Shown here piece after piece: positions 1 to 7,615 of a stretch of DNA of 64,000 bases (its first letter is position 1; each line of letters opens with the position of its first letter). A model generated the notes under the pieces. The model was not told where the DNA came from. It ran no database searches and saw only the letters and a program-made list of their open reading frames with translations. Both the position numbers and the translations under genes were made by a program. Source of the stretch: Clostridium sp. AT4 (lineage in GTDB: Bacteria > Bacillota > Clostridia > Lachnospirales > Lachnospiraceae); contig NZ_LN999824.1 in assembly GCF_001517625.2 (NCBI RefSeq), positions 61,358-125,357 on the forward strand, given 5' to 3'.

Positions 1-906
1 ATAGTCTACACCGGGACGGCCATTCTTGATTACACCGATATTGGTTGTTGTTCCACCTACCTCAAAGTAAATGGCATTGGATGCTCTTAAGTACATCAGC
101 GATCCCATAACAGATGCGGCGGGGCCGGATAATGCAGTTAAAATCGGTCGCTTACGCATCTCGTTAATCTCCATAACACCGCCGTCGCCTCTCATGATCA
201 TCAGTGGAACCTGAACGCCTGCTTCTCTTACAGAAGACTCTGTTGCGTTTGCAGTTGCCATCATCTTAGGAAGGATGGACGCGTTAATTGCAGCTGTACG
301 GGTACGTCTTGTAAGTCCATACAGTTTTGTAATATCAGAAGCCATACTAACCGGCACATTTTTCTTTTCTGCACAGTCATGGATCATCATTTCCTCATCC
401 ATGCTGTCTACGCCAAAGGCCATAGAAGCAACAATTACCTGTGCGCCCTGGCTGATCAAGTCATCAATATTTTTATTGATCACTTCCTCCGTCAGCATCT
501 TTTTCTTAATGAAGGTATTAAATACCTTGATCATTCTGCCAACTTTTTCATCCAATACAATATCCTTCAAAGCCAGCTGGCGCTTTGCAAGAAATCCTTC
601 CAGACCGCCTCCCGCTACGCCAACTACACCTACATTTGCCACGTCGCCCTCAATAAAAGCATTGGTAGCCTGAGTAGTAGAATGGGCTACGAACACTACA
701 TCTTCCGGTGCAATGTCATTTTCCCGCATACAATTCTGAAAACTCTGAACAACACCGGCAGCAACGCCGTTCTTGTCATCGTGGGTTGTCTTTACTTCAT
801 TTTTTCCAATAATTTCGTGGGTTTCATTGTCCATTGCTACGCATTTTGTGTAGGTTCCACCTACGTCAATACCCATGCGGACAGCTCTGTGCTTACGTTC
901 TGCCAT
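1..906 (-). CDS. Hydantoinase/oxoprolinase (HyuA-type) family protein, 3' end cut by the window
   Basis: Only the first 302 residues are present; the gene runs off the left edge in frame. The N-terminus has the phosphate-binding loop of the actin-like ATPase fold (GIDVGGTYTK, residues 12-21) and the HSTTQATNA stretch at about 75-83, both typical of hydantoinase A, 5-oxoprolinase and acetone carboxylase beta subunits. Family members use ATP to open or carboxylate small amides, lactams or ketones; the substrate cannot be told from this part. The ATG at 906 was chosen because an AAAGG lies upstream; an in-frame ATG at 915 is possible. It follows a transporter and a GntR regulator on the same strand, suggesting an uptake-and-hydrolysis operon for an amide-like or lactam-like compound (inference). 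A HyuB-type partner could lie beyond the edge. Confidence 0.8.
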   Translation of the reverse strand, partial: MAERKHRAVRMGIDVGGTYTKCVAMDNETHEIIGKNEVKTTHDDKNGVAAGVVQSFQNCMRENDIAPEDVVFVAHSTTQATNAFIEGDVANVGVVGVAGGGLEGFLAKRQLALKDIVLDEKVGRMIKVFNTFIKKKMLTEEVINKNIDDLISQGAQVIVASMAFGVDSMDEEMMIHDCAEKKNVPVSMASDITKLYGLTRRTRTAAINASILPKMMATANATESSVREAGVQVPLMIMRGDGGVMEINEMRKRPILTALSGPAASVMGSLMYLRASNAIYFEVGGTTTNIGVIKNGRPGVDY

Positions 907-966
907 ACTTCCCATATCCTTTCAATTTGATTATTCCATTAAATTTTCAGAAACATACTAAAGGGG

Positions 967-993
967 CTGCGGGCGCATCCAGAGCGCCCGCAG
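967..993 (-). other. GC-rich intergenic hairpin between transporter and hydantoinase genes
   Basis: CTGCGGGCGC (967-976) and GCGCCCGCAG (984-993) are perfect 10-bp arms around a 7-base loop. On the minus strand the stem is followed by CCCCTTTAG rather than a clear T-run, so it is a poor terminator by sequence. It may be a partial terminator or a processing or stability element that changes the ratio of the two cotranscribed products. Confidence 0.5.
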
Positions 994-1032
994 AATAAAG
1001 ATATACATTGTTTGAGAGATTTTATTGCAAGA

Positions 1033-2418
1033 TTAGATGAACCATTCAGCGCCAAGTCCGGCAAGCATGATAAATGCTGCCGCATACTGAAGGACACCTG
1101 TCAAATATGCATTTGGAATTGATAATTTCAAGAAGTCCTTAGAATCAACCTTGGTGTAAGCCAATCCCCATGCAACCCAGGACTGTGTAATACAGCATCC
1201 GATGTTAACCGTGATTGTAGGAATTGCAAATACTGCATATAAGAATGGAACTGAGAAGGAAGCCACATTGGAAAGAACGCCTAATGTAGCGGCGCCGCAG
1301 CCTACCAGAGTCATAGGGCCACGGAACAGTCCCATAAACAGCAGGGCTGCAAATGCAATACATACAACAAGCTCGCTTCTGGGCATGATTCCGCCAAGAA
1401 CGACCTTAAAATAAGGAGATGCATAGGATGCTACTGTGTTGAACATCGGCAGTGTAAGAAGGAAGCCTACCAATGGAGCGGTGTCTACAACGCCGTCATA
1501 ATACAGCTTATTTACCAGCTGGCAATTCTCCTTAAATGTACCCTTCATCTTTCCGCACAGGAACAGAGCTGCAAAACCGGCAATTACGAAGCCGCCGATA
1601 ACGGAAAAATCAAGCCAGATCTTTAAGATAACAGGAACAATCGGAAGGATCAGAGTATAGAACGGAGCGTTCTTCTGATCTGCAGTGCCTCTTGTCTGGG
1701 CAGCCCATGCGTGGCTGGTCTTTGAGGATTTAAGGTAAACTGCGGAAAGAACAGTTGTAGCAACAAGCATGATCAGCAGAGCTGCAAGACCCCAGTGGCT
1801 TACATACCATCCCAGAGTAAAGTCAGGCATCTGATCCGGCTGGATAAAAAAAGCGCGGTACTGTGCAAAGTTAACAGGGTTCAAGTAAATACCTGCTGCA
1901 ACAGAACCCATAAAGCTGAACATGGCAATTGCTTTCGGAACTCCTAAAGACATAAGAATAGGAAGAACGATAACGCCGATTGCGATAACAGGGCCAGCTC
2001 CTGTCATAGCCGTAAAGATAACAGCTGTAACAATATTCAGCAGAGTGATAGTAACCAGAGGCTTGTCTCCGCCTAATTCAACAGTCTTACGAATCAGGGT
2101 AGACGCAATTCCGGTCTCCATCAGAACACGACCAAACCATGCACCCCAGCATACGTTTACCAGTGTAGTTCCCCAGCCTTCCGGAGCGCTCTGGTAAATC
2201 TTGTTCAGGATACCAACCAGTCCCTTTGCACCTTCAAACTGAAGAACCGGATTGGACTCCAGGAATGCCTGGCTTGCAAATAATGTGCCTCCCAGAGGAA
2301 GGATTGTCCAGATAAGTGTGATGATCAAGAATCCGATCATCAGGTTGTGGCCTTTAATACAGTAATATGCCAGGCCAAAAAACGTAAACAATAAAATTAT
2401 ACCGATGATATATTCCAT
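1033..2418 (-). CDS. Polytopic membrane transporter, ion-transporter/citrate-carrier type
   Basis: The 461-residue protein is almost wholly hydrophobic, with about eleven to twelve predicted membrane spans and no signal peptide beyond the first span. The glycine- and proline-rich stretch MTGAGPVIAIGVIVLP (around residues 137-152) and the following small-residue helix resemble the re-entrant loops of the ion-transporter superfamily (GntP, CitMHS, DctM-like carriers). It probably imports an organic anion by symport; no substrate-specific residue is recognised. The start has a clear GGAGG eight bases upstream. It lies between a GntR regulator and a hydantoinase-family gene on one strand, so it is most likely the uptake system for the hydantoinase substrate. 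The exact family assignment is uncertain. Confidence 0.65.
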   Translation of the reverse strand: MEYIIGIILLFTFFGLAYYCIKGHNLMIGFLIITLIWTILPLGGTLFASQAFLESNPVLQFEGAKGLVGILNKIYQSAPEGWGTTLVNVCWGAWFGRVLMETGIASTLIRKTVELGGDKPLVTITLLNIVTAVIFTAMTGAGPVIAIGVIVLPILMSLGVPKAIAMFSFMGSVAAGIYLNPVNFAQYRAFFIQPDQMPDFTLGWYVSHWGLAALLIMLVATTVLSAVYLKSSKTSHAWAAQTRGTADQKNAPFYTLILPIVPVILKIWLDFSVIGGFVIAGFAALFLCGKMKGTFKENCQLVNKLYYDGVVDTAPLVGFLLTLPMFNTVASYASPYFKVVLGGIMPRSELVVCIAFAALLFMGLFRGPMTLVGCGAATLGVLSNVASFSVPFLYAVFAIPTITVNIGCCITQSWVAWGLAYTKVDSKDFLKLSIPNAYLTGVLQYAAAFIMLAGLGAEWFI

Positions 2419-2540
2419 GGTATTTCCTCCATTTCTTTTTTCCCTACGTCATACACATTGCATCTCTCTCAACAATGATATCCCCATTTCATCTCCCTTC
2501 ATGATAAATTAGTATATTTTCTAACCGGCGTCAAAACGTC

Positions 2541-2561
2541 CTGACAGTTTTTTGCTGTCAG
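2541..2561 (-). terminator. Hairpin just after the GntR gene
   Basis: CTGACAG (2541-2547) pairs with CTGTCAG (2555-2561) directly after the regulator stop codon. The downstream minus-strand sequence has only a short T-run (GACGTTTTG), so termination is likely incomplete. Confidence 0.4.
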
Positions 2562-2570
2562 CCATTTTTG

Positions 2571-3281
2571 TCAGCCGGAAAAGAACTGTGGATAAAATCC
2601 CTGAATGGAATTCGTATTAAGAAGAATTCTGTCAAAATGGCTGGAACAGATCAAAGCTGCCGCTTCCGTATCCTTCCTTTTCAGATGGTCCAGAAGCATC
2701 CTTCCTTCTATCTGCATATGCTCCCAGCCAGAGGGACCATAATACCGCTCCGCCTGAAAACCATATGTACTGTAATACAGATAATTCGCTCTCAGCATGT
2801 CACAATCCATAATCCGGAACATTTCCCAAATGTGCTTCTTATCGCAGAGAACCGAAAGCGCATAGCTTAACTGCTGTTCCAGAATCAAAAGATCAGCGAT
2901 CTCTTCCTTTTTTATACTTTGTTCATCCAGTACATCCTCAAGAAGCTTCAGCTGTTCTTCTGAGATATCGCTTCTGCATATCTCCTCAATCATGGACTGT
3001 TCGAGTACTCTGTGAGTATACACAGACTGTTTGATCCGTTCCGGATCAATCATAGAAACAGCCGTTCCCTTCTGGGGATAAACAACAACATAGCCTTCCT
3101 CTGTCAACTGGGCAAGAGCATCCCTCACTGCCGACCTCCCGGCATTCATCTGAGCAGATATGATGTTCTCACTGAGCATCTCTCCCGGCTCTGCCTTTAA
3201 GGTAAGGATCTGATATTTCAGAGCATTGTAAACCTCGTTCTGAGATCTGATCTTATCCAGAAGCTCTTCTGCCTTAATCAT
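2571..3281 (-). CDS. GntR/FCD-family transcriptional regulator
   Basis: 236 residues counted from the ATG at 3281, which has AAAGGAGG ten bases upstream; the reading frame is open further upstream but lacks a good ribosome site. An N-terminal winged helix (about residues 10-75, with MNAGRSAVRDALAQLTEEGY) precedes an all-helical FCD-like ligand domain. FCD proteins normally bind a metal and a carboxylate through an Asp-x3-His and two later His. Here the first pair is replaced (LEQQLSYALS), while later His in WEHMQI and SSHFDRIL remain, so metal binding may be altered. It probably controls the transporter and hydantoinase genes downstream; copies of TTGCATACAAG lie just upstream of it. Confidence 0.85.
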   Translation of the reverse strand: MIKAEELLDKIRSQNEVYNALKYQILTLKAEPGEMLSENIISAQMNAGRSAVRDALAQLTEEGYVVVYPQKGTAVSMIDPERIKQSVYTHRVLEQSMIEEICRSDISEEQLKLLEDVLDEQSIKKEEIADLLILEQQLSYALSVLCDKKHIWEMFRIMDCDMLRANYLYYSTYGFQAERYYGPSGWEHMQIEGRMLLDHLKRKDTEAAALICSSHFDRILLNTNSIQGFYPQFFSG

Positions 3282-3315
3282 CCGACCCCGTCCTCCTTTG
3301 TCCTGTTTAATCATT

Positions 3316-3367
3316 TTGCATACAAGCTTTAAATTGCATACAAGTTTTACTCCTGATTGCATATCAG
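3316..3367. promoter_or_regulatory. Tandem GntR-type operator candidates upstream of the minus-strand regulator
   Basis: TTGCATACAAG occurs at 3316-3326 and again at 3334-3344, with a degenerate copy TTGCATATCAG at 3357-3367. The copies start 18 and 23 bp apart. The sequence resembles the near-palindromic TTGTATACAA sites bound by FCD-type GntR proteins. A further exact copy lies at 3553-3563 before the divergent regulator. The gap 3282-3604 otherwise holds only A/T-rich promoter-like DNA. Confidence 0.65.
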
Positions 3368-3552
3368 TTTCAAAAAAAACAGCCTATCAAATCAGGCGTG
3401 TGTTTGTCGCTATGTATAAAATATCATATTTTTTTAACAAATACAATATCTTTTTTTATTTTTTGTTAATAAATTTTGTTTTTGTTTGTTATCCGTATTG
3501 CTTTTTCCACAAGTAATGATAAAATAAGATTAGAGCTTTATTCGATTTGAAA

Positions 3553-3563
3553 TTGCATACAAG
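3553..3563. promoter_or_regulatory. GntR-type operator candidate upstream of the plus-strand regulator
   Basis: An exact copy of TTGCATACAAG found 42 bp before the start of the second GntR gene. It matches the copies at 3316 and 3334, so the two divergent regulators may share binding sites and cross-regulate. Confidence 0.6.
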
Positions 3564-3604
3564 TTTGCAGTTAACTATATTTTTAAGAAAGAACGGTGAC
3601 ACAC

Positions 3605-4369
3605 ATGACACTGGCCTTATTTCAAAACCAGACGCTTCCTGCCCGCAGGCCTTCCGAGGATGCGCGGCAGTATGCCTACCGTATTATACGAAAATTCATC
3701 CTTGAGCTTCATCTTCTTCCCGGCCAGAAGATGAATGAAGCGGATCTTGCCTCATCTCTGAATATGAGCCGGACTCCAATCCACGATTCGTTTTTCAAAT
3801 TATCCAGAGAAAATCTGGTAGACGTCATACCAAAGCGGGGCGCATTTGTCTCCAAAATCGACCAGAAACGCATTGATGACTCTGTATGGATTCATCAAAA
3901 GCTGGGAAGCGCCATGATCCATTCCATTTATATAAGAAAGGTTCCCAAATCCGAGCTGGAGCTTCTGTACTGTCCCATCCAGCAGATGAACAGCTATATG
4001 CTTAACGGAAATTCAGCTCAGACCGTTCAGCTTCTGTCGGAATACTACCATCAGCTTTATATGCTGGCTGGAAATCTGGATCTGGTATGGTCTTCTCTTC
4101 AGAAAACCGATACGGATTTGAGACGCCTGCTGTCTCTGGCTGTAAGCAGACCCAATGTACTGGAAGGCTTGATGCAGGAGCTGACGAATCTGACAGACGC
4201 CCTTATAAACCGTGATTATGACAATGCGGGGCTGATCTATGACCACCATTTCTCCAGAATCCGGATGCTTACAGCCCCTCTCAGAACCCATACCCCCCAG
4301 TACTTTACAGAACCTGTGCTGCCCTGTGCTGCCAGCGCTTCTCCACAGAGTTCTGATTTATCCTCTTAA
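3605..4369 (+). CDS. GntR/FCD-family transcriptional regulator
   Basis: 254 residues from the ATG at 3605, which has a GGTG about six bases upstream; a GTG at 3596 in the same frame is an alternative. The winged helix lies near residues 15-85 (MNEADLASSLNMSRTPIHDS) and an FCD-like helical domain follows. Of the usual metal ligands, His in SEYYHQLYML and DHHFSRIR are visible, but the middle one is not obvious. It is the first gene of a plus-strand set with an SDR, a YhcH-like protein and an M28 peptidase, starting 20 bp before the SDR, so it most likely regulates that operon. The last 20 residues are a low-complexity Ala/Ser/Pro tail. Confidence 0.82.
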   Translation: MTLALFQNQTLPARRPSEDARQYAYRIIRKFILELHLLPGQKMNEADLASSLNMSRTPIHDSFFKLSRENLVDVIPKRGAFVSKIDQKRIDDSVWIHQKLGSAMIHSIYIRKVPKSELELLYCPIQQMNSYMLNGNSAQTVQLLSEYYHQLYMLAGNLDLVWSSLQKTDTDLRRLLSLAVSRPNVLEGLMQELTNLTDALINRDYDNAGLIYDHHFSRIRMLTAPLRTHTPQYFTEPVLPCAASASPQSSDLSS

Positions 4370-4388
4370 AGAAAGGCGGTATCACATT

Positions 4389-5168
4389 ATGACTGACTAT
4401 CATGCATTATTTTCTCTCAAAGGAAAAACAGCACTGATCACCGGAGGAACCGGCGGTTTGGGAAGTGCGATTGCCAGAGCATTTCTTCAGCAGGGCGCTC
4501 AGGTCGCTGTCTGCGGTACCCGTCCGGAAAAAGCAGCTCCCATAGAAGAACTGGCTAAAAGCCTGGATCGTCCATTTTTATCCCTCTCCTGCGATCTGAC
4601 TGATACAGAAAGCACAAACCAGATGCTCAACTCCATAGAACACACCTTCGGCACTGTAGATATCCTTGTAAACAGTGCCGGAATCAACCGTCTGATCCCT
4701 GCTGAGGAATATGACGACCAGACCTTCCAGACGGTTATGGATATAAACATCGCCTCTCTCCACCGGATTACCCGTGAAGTAGGAAAACGGTTTATGATCC
4801 CTCAAAAACAGGGACGGATTCTGAATCTTTCCTCTGTAAAAAGCCTGATCGGAACAAAGCAGGACTACATTGCCTACTGTACAAGTAAAGGCGCTGTCAA
4901 TATGTATACCCGCCAGCTGGCCTGTGAATGGGGAAAATACGGCATCACCTGCAACGCCATTGCTCCCACTTTTGTATACACTCCCATTAATGCATTCCAG
5001 CTGGATGATCCGGTATTTTACAAAACATTAACCGAACGTATTCCCCTTGGAAGAATCGGCAAAGAGCAGGATATTGCTTCTGCTGCCCTTTATCTGTGCA
5101 GCGACGCCGCCTCTTTTGTAACCGGACAGATTCTCTGCGTAGACGGAGGTCTGACTGCTATGCAGTAA
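4389..5168 (+). CDS. Short-chain dehydrogenase/reductase, gluconate 5-dehydrogenase/KduD-like
   Basis: 259 residues from the ATG at 4389; the frame stays open upstream but overlaps the regulator. Classical SDR features are present: TGGTGGLG cofactor loop at 18-25, NSAG at 95-98, and the catalytic Ser148/149, Tyr163 and Lys167 (YCTSK). The C-terminal CVDGGLTAMQ ending is typical of sugar-acid SDRs that interconvert keto and hydroxy sugars. The closest functional group by motif is 2-dehydro-3-deoxy-D-gluconate or gluconate 5-dehydrogenase, but substrate assignment from sequence alone is weak. It sits directly behind a GntR regulator and before a YhcH-like protein, a common arrangement in sugar-acid operons. 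Confidence 0.85.
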   Translation: MTDYHALFSLKGKTALITGGTGGLGSAIARAFLQQGAQVAVCGTRPEKAAPIEELAKSLDRPFLSLSCDLTDTESTNQMLNSIEHTFGTVDILVNSAGINRLIPAEEYDDQTFQTVMDINIASLHRITREVGKRFMIPQKQGRILNLSSVKSLIGTKQDYIAYCTSKGAVNMYTRQLACEWGKYGITCNAIAPTFVYTPINAFQLDDPVFYKTLTERIPLGRIGKEQDIASAALYLCSDAASFVTGQILCVDGGLTAMQ

Positions 5169-5232
5169 TTCTGCACACGACTTACTGCCTTTCAATATCC
5201 ATCAAAAACATTTACCATTAGGAGGTATCATT

Positions 5233-5733
5233 ATGATCTACGGAAACATCAACAGCAAACACTTTGAACAGGAACTGGCAATCCTTCCCAGACCACTGCA
5301 GAACGCAATCCGCTTTTTAAAGGATAACGACCTGGCCAATCACGAACCAGGAAGATTTGATCTGGATTTTGAAGGTGTCCCTGTTATTTTACAGGTTCTG
5401 GATCTGACTACCGCTCCAAGAGAAACACTTCGTCCGGAAATTCACCGCAAAAATATAGACGTACAGTTCCTTGCCTCCGGCGGACCGGAAGAAGCCGGAT
5501 TTTACTGGGATAACGGTACAAGCCAGATAGATGAAGATTTGCTGGATACCCCTCGTGATATCCTCTTCTATCACAATAACCCTGCTGTACCGGAAGGCCG
5601 TATCTCTTTAGATATAGGTACCTACGCTGTATACTTCCCATGGGATGTACACATTCCTGCAATCCAGACCGGAACAGCCAGCGCTCCTATCCGTAAAATC
5701 GTTATAAAGGTTCCTGTGGAAGCCTGCGTATAA
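5233..5733 (+). CDS. YhcH/YjgK/YiaL family protein (sugar anomerase-like cupin)
   Basis: 166 residues, close to the usual length of this beta-sandwich family. Family landmarks are visible: EIHRKNIDVQFLASG (about 74-88), FYHNNPAVPEGRIS, and the C-terminal YFPWDVHIPAIQ with the conserved His. Members include EbgC and the sialic-acid-operon protein YhcH, thought to speed sugar or sugar-acid mutarotation in the cytoplasm. GGAGG seven bases before the ATG fixes the start. It lies 64 bp after the SDR and 18 bp before the M28-type gene, so the three are probably one transcript. The presence of an anomerase supports a sugar-derived substrate for this operon. Confidence 0.85.
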   Translation: MIYGNINSKHFEQELAILPRPLQNAIRFLKDNDLANHEPGRFDLDFEGVPVILQVLDLTTAPRETLRPEIHRKNIDVQFLASGGPEEAGFYWDNGTSQIDEDLLDTPRDILFYHNNPAVPEGRISLDIGTYAVYFPWDVHIPAIQTGTASAPIRKIVIKVPVEACV

Positions 5734-5751
5734 CAGCAAGGAGACTATTTC

Positions 5752-6579
5752 ATGACCATCGACCGACACTTAAAACACCTGGCACAGAAAGATCCTGAAA
5801 ACCGGCAAAAAGCCCTTCTTGATGTTCTCATCCAGGAGGGACTGGAGTTTAGCCTTCAGGAACAGGAACCGTCCATTCAGAACCCTCGCGGAATACGTAA
5901 CTACCTTTTAACTCCCTGGCGTCCTGAGCCCTCTCTCCTCTTCTGTGCTCACTACGATGCTGTACCCGGAACATTTGGAGCTAATGACAATGCTGCAGCA
6001 GTCTGTATCCTGATCCAGCTGGCACAGACTCTGAAAAAAGAGCATATTCCGGCCCGTTTTGCCTTTTTTGATGGCGAAGAAGCAGGTAATATGGGCAGCA
6101 AATTTTACGTTTCTTCCCTGGACCGTACTTCCCTGACAGGTGTCATCAATCTGGATGTATGCGGCTATGGAGATACCATTGCCATCTGTGGAAAGGGACA
6201 TGAAAAAAAGCCGGTTATGCGCCCCTTCTGTCAGAAAAAGCTTCTTGAATCCTACAGAGGACAGCTTTTAAAATACCTCCCCAAAAGCGATGACAGCTCT
6301 TTCAGAGGACTTCATCTTCCCGTATTGAGCCTGGCCGCTGTTCCCCTGTGGGATATACAGTATTTAAAAGCTCTGGCCTCTTATGGAGAGGGCCTTTTAG
6401 GTCGTCCTCCGGAATTTGAGATGATCCTCGGACAAATGGAGGTAATCTCTACCATGCATGGCGGATATCGGGATACACCGGAATGGATAAGCTCTGATAC
6501 CATGAATCAGATATACCACTATCTTCTTGATGGCATGCACAGCCCTCCTGTTTCATCTAAAAGATTCATCTTCTTTTAA
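5752..6579 (+). CDS. M28-family zinc metallopeptidase-like protein
   Basis: 275 residues with the co-catalytic metal motifs of M28 aminopeptidases: His67-x-Asp69 in CAHYDAVPG, Asp79 in GANDNAAAV, Glu109/Glu110 in FFDGEEAG, Asp135 in NLDVCG and a late His in RGLHLPVLSL. There is no signal peptide, so it acts in the cytoplasm. M28 proteins cleave N-terminal residues or amide bonds of small conjugates. In an operon with an SDR and an anomerase-like protein, a role in hydrolysing an amino-acid-sugar amide is conceivable (inference), but a plain dipeptidase is equally possible. The start has AAGGAG ten bases upstream. Confidence 0.8.
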   Translation: MTIDRHLKHLAQKDPENRQKALLDVLIQEGLEFSLQEQEPSIQNPRGIRNYLLTPWRPEPSLLFCAHYDAVPGTFGANDNAAAVCILIQLAQTLKKEHIPARFAFFDGEEAGNMGSKFYVSSLDRTSLTGVINLDVCGYGDTIAICGKGHEKKPVMRPFCQKKLLESYRGQLLKYLPKSDDSSFRGLHLPVLSLAAVPLWDIQYLKALASYGEGLLGRPPEFEMILGQMEVISTMHGGYRDTPEWISSDTMNQIYHYLLDGMHSPPVSSKRFIFF

Positions 6580-6591
6580 TTCAGAATCCAA

Positions 6592-6625
6592 GGGGCAGGC
6601 AACTGCAAATGCAGCTGCCTGCCCC
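6592..6625. terminator. Shared hairpin between convergent genes
   Basis: GGGGCAGGCA (6592-6601) and TGCCTGCCCC (6616-6625) form a perfect 10-bp stem, extended by the inner CTGCA/TGCAG pair. It sits between the converging M28 and reductase genes. There is no long T-run on either side, so its strength is unclear. Confidence 0.6.
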
Positions 6626-6648
6626 CTGACTGTATACACAGCCCCAAA

Positions 6649-7560
6649 TTACTTTCTGCCTTCCATTGCATGAACCAGATTTACTACAAAGGTATGTCCC
6701 GGCACATCCACTCCATATTTAGCAGCAGCCCGTACAACAGAACCACTGATGGTATCTACCTCAGTTCGTCTTCCATCTCTTAAATCTGCCCGGATAGACG
6801 TACATCCCTGGGGATTATTTAATGAAGTTTTTCTTACCTTTTCCCTTACAGCTTCTTCATCAAATTCAAGACCTGCTGCCGCAGCCGTAAGAATTGTTTC
6901 ATGAATCAGCTGGCAGCAGAGCTTCCATGCAAATTCATCTGCCGCAATATACCCCATATCTACCTGAAGAACACCTGTCAGAGCACTCAAAGACACATTG
7001 GTAAACAGCTTATCCCAGATCAGATACTGAATATTTTCATGAATCCGAACCTCAAAGCCGCAGCTGTCAAAATTTTCTTTCAGACGGGTCAAAAATCCAT
7101 CCCGATCCTCTGTCAGCATTCCCACATTGGTAACACCTGTTCCGCCTCTGCGCACATGACCCAGACCTAAAACAGCACCGTTATCCTCTGTCGTTCCAAT
7201 AATCACCCGGTCTTCACTTACAAACTCTTTCAGCAGATCCTCGTGACCAGCTCCATTCTGAAGGGTCATCAGGCGGGTATCCGGACCGATAAGAGCCGAA
7301 TTGTTTTCCAGAGCTGCTCTGGAAAATAATGCCTTTACAAAGAGGATCACCAGATCAACAGGCTTTTCTTCTGATGTATCACAAAGAGCCTTGGGCTGAT
7401 AGGAGACAGAAGTTCCGTTTTCATCAACCAGAAGACCATTTTTATTAATCTGCTCTACTACCTGCTGATTGGTATCTACCAAAATAACTTCATTATGCTG
7501 CGAAAGATGGCCTCCATAAATAGATCCCATAGCTCCCGCACCAATTACGGCAATTCTCAT
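6649..7560 (-). CDS. Ketopantoate reductase (PanE/ApbA) family oxidoreductase
   Basis: 303 residues with the NADP-binding loop GAGAMGSIYGG at 7-17, the LQNGAGH stretch after the Rossmann domain, and the catalytic Lys in LIWDKLFTN near residue 184. These define the 2-dehydropantoate 2-reductase fold. Many genomes carry extra copies that reduce other 2-oxo acids. Its neighbour is a cyclase-family hydrolase 55 bp upstream on the same strand, with a divergent GntR regulator, not panB or panC, so a catabolic role on another keto acid is more likely than pantothenate synthesis (inference). The start has GGAG seven bases upstream. Confidence 0.8.
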   Translation of the reverse strand: MRIAVIGAGAMGSIYGGHLSQHNEVILVDTNQQVVEQINKNGLLVDENGTSVSYQPKALCDTSEEKPVDLVILFVKALFSRAALENNSALIGPDTRLMTLQNGAGHEDLLKEFVSEDRVIIGTTEDNGAVLGLGHVRRGGTGVTNVGMLTEDRDGFLTRLKENFDSCGFEVRIHENIQYLIWDKLFTNVSLSALTGVLQVDMGYIAADEFAWKLCCQLIHETILTAAAAGLEFDEEAVREKVRKTSLNNPQGCTSIRADLRDGRRTEVDTISGSVVRAAAKYGVDVPGHTFVVNLVHAMEGRK

Positions 7561-7615
7561 AATATCTCCATTCTTATGTCTGTTTTCACAGACAGCACTG
7601 TATTTCTTCCTTTAC

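Noticed and set aside
275..930. Plus-strand reading frames opposite the hydantoinase gene
   Set aside because: They are antisense shadows of a clearly conserved coding sequence, with no ribosome binding site.
3421..3500. Strong sigma-A promoter in the A/T-rich divergent region
   Set aside because: Several weak -10-like boxes are present, but none combines with a good -35 box, so no specific promoter is claimed.
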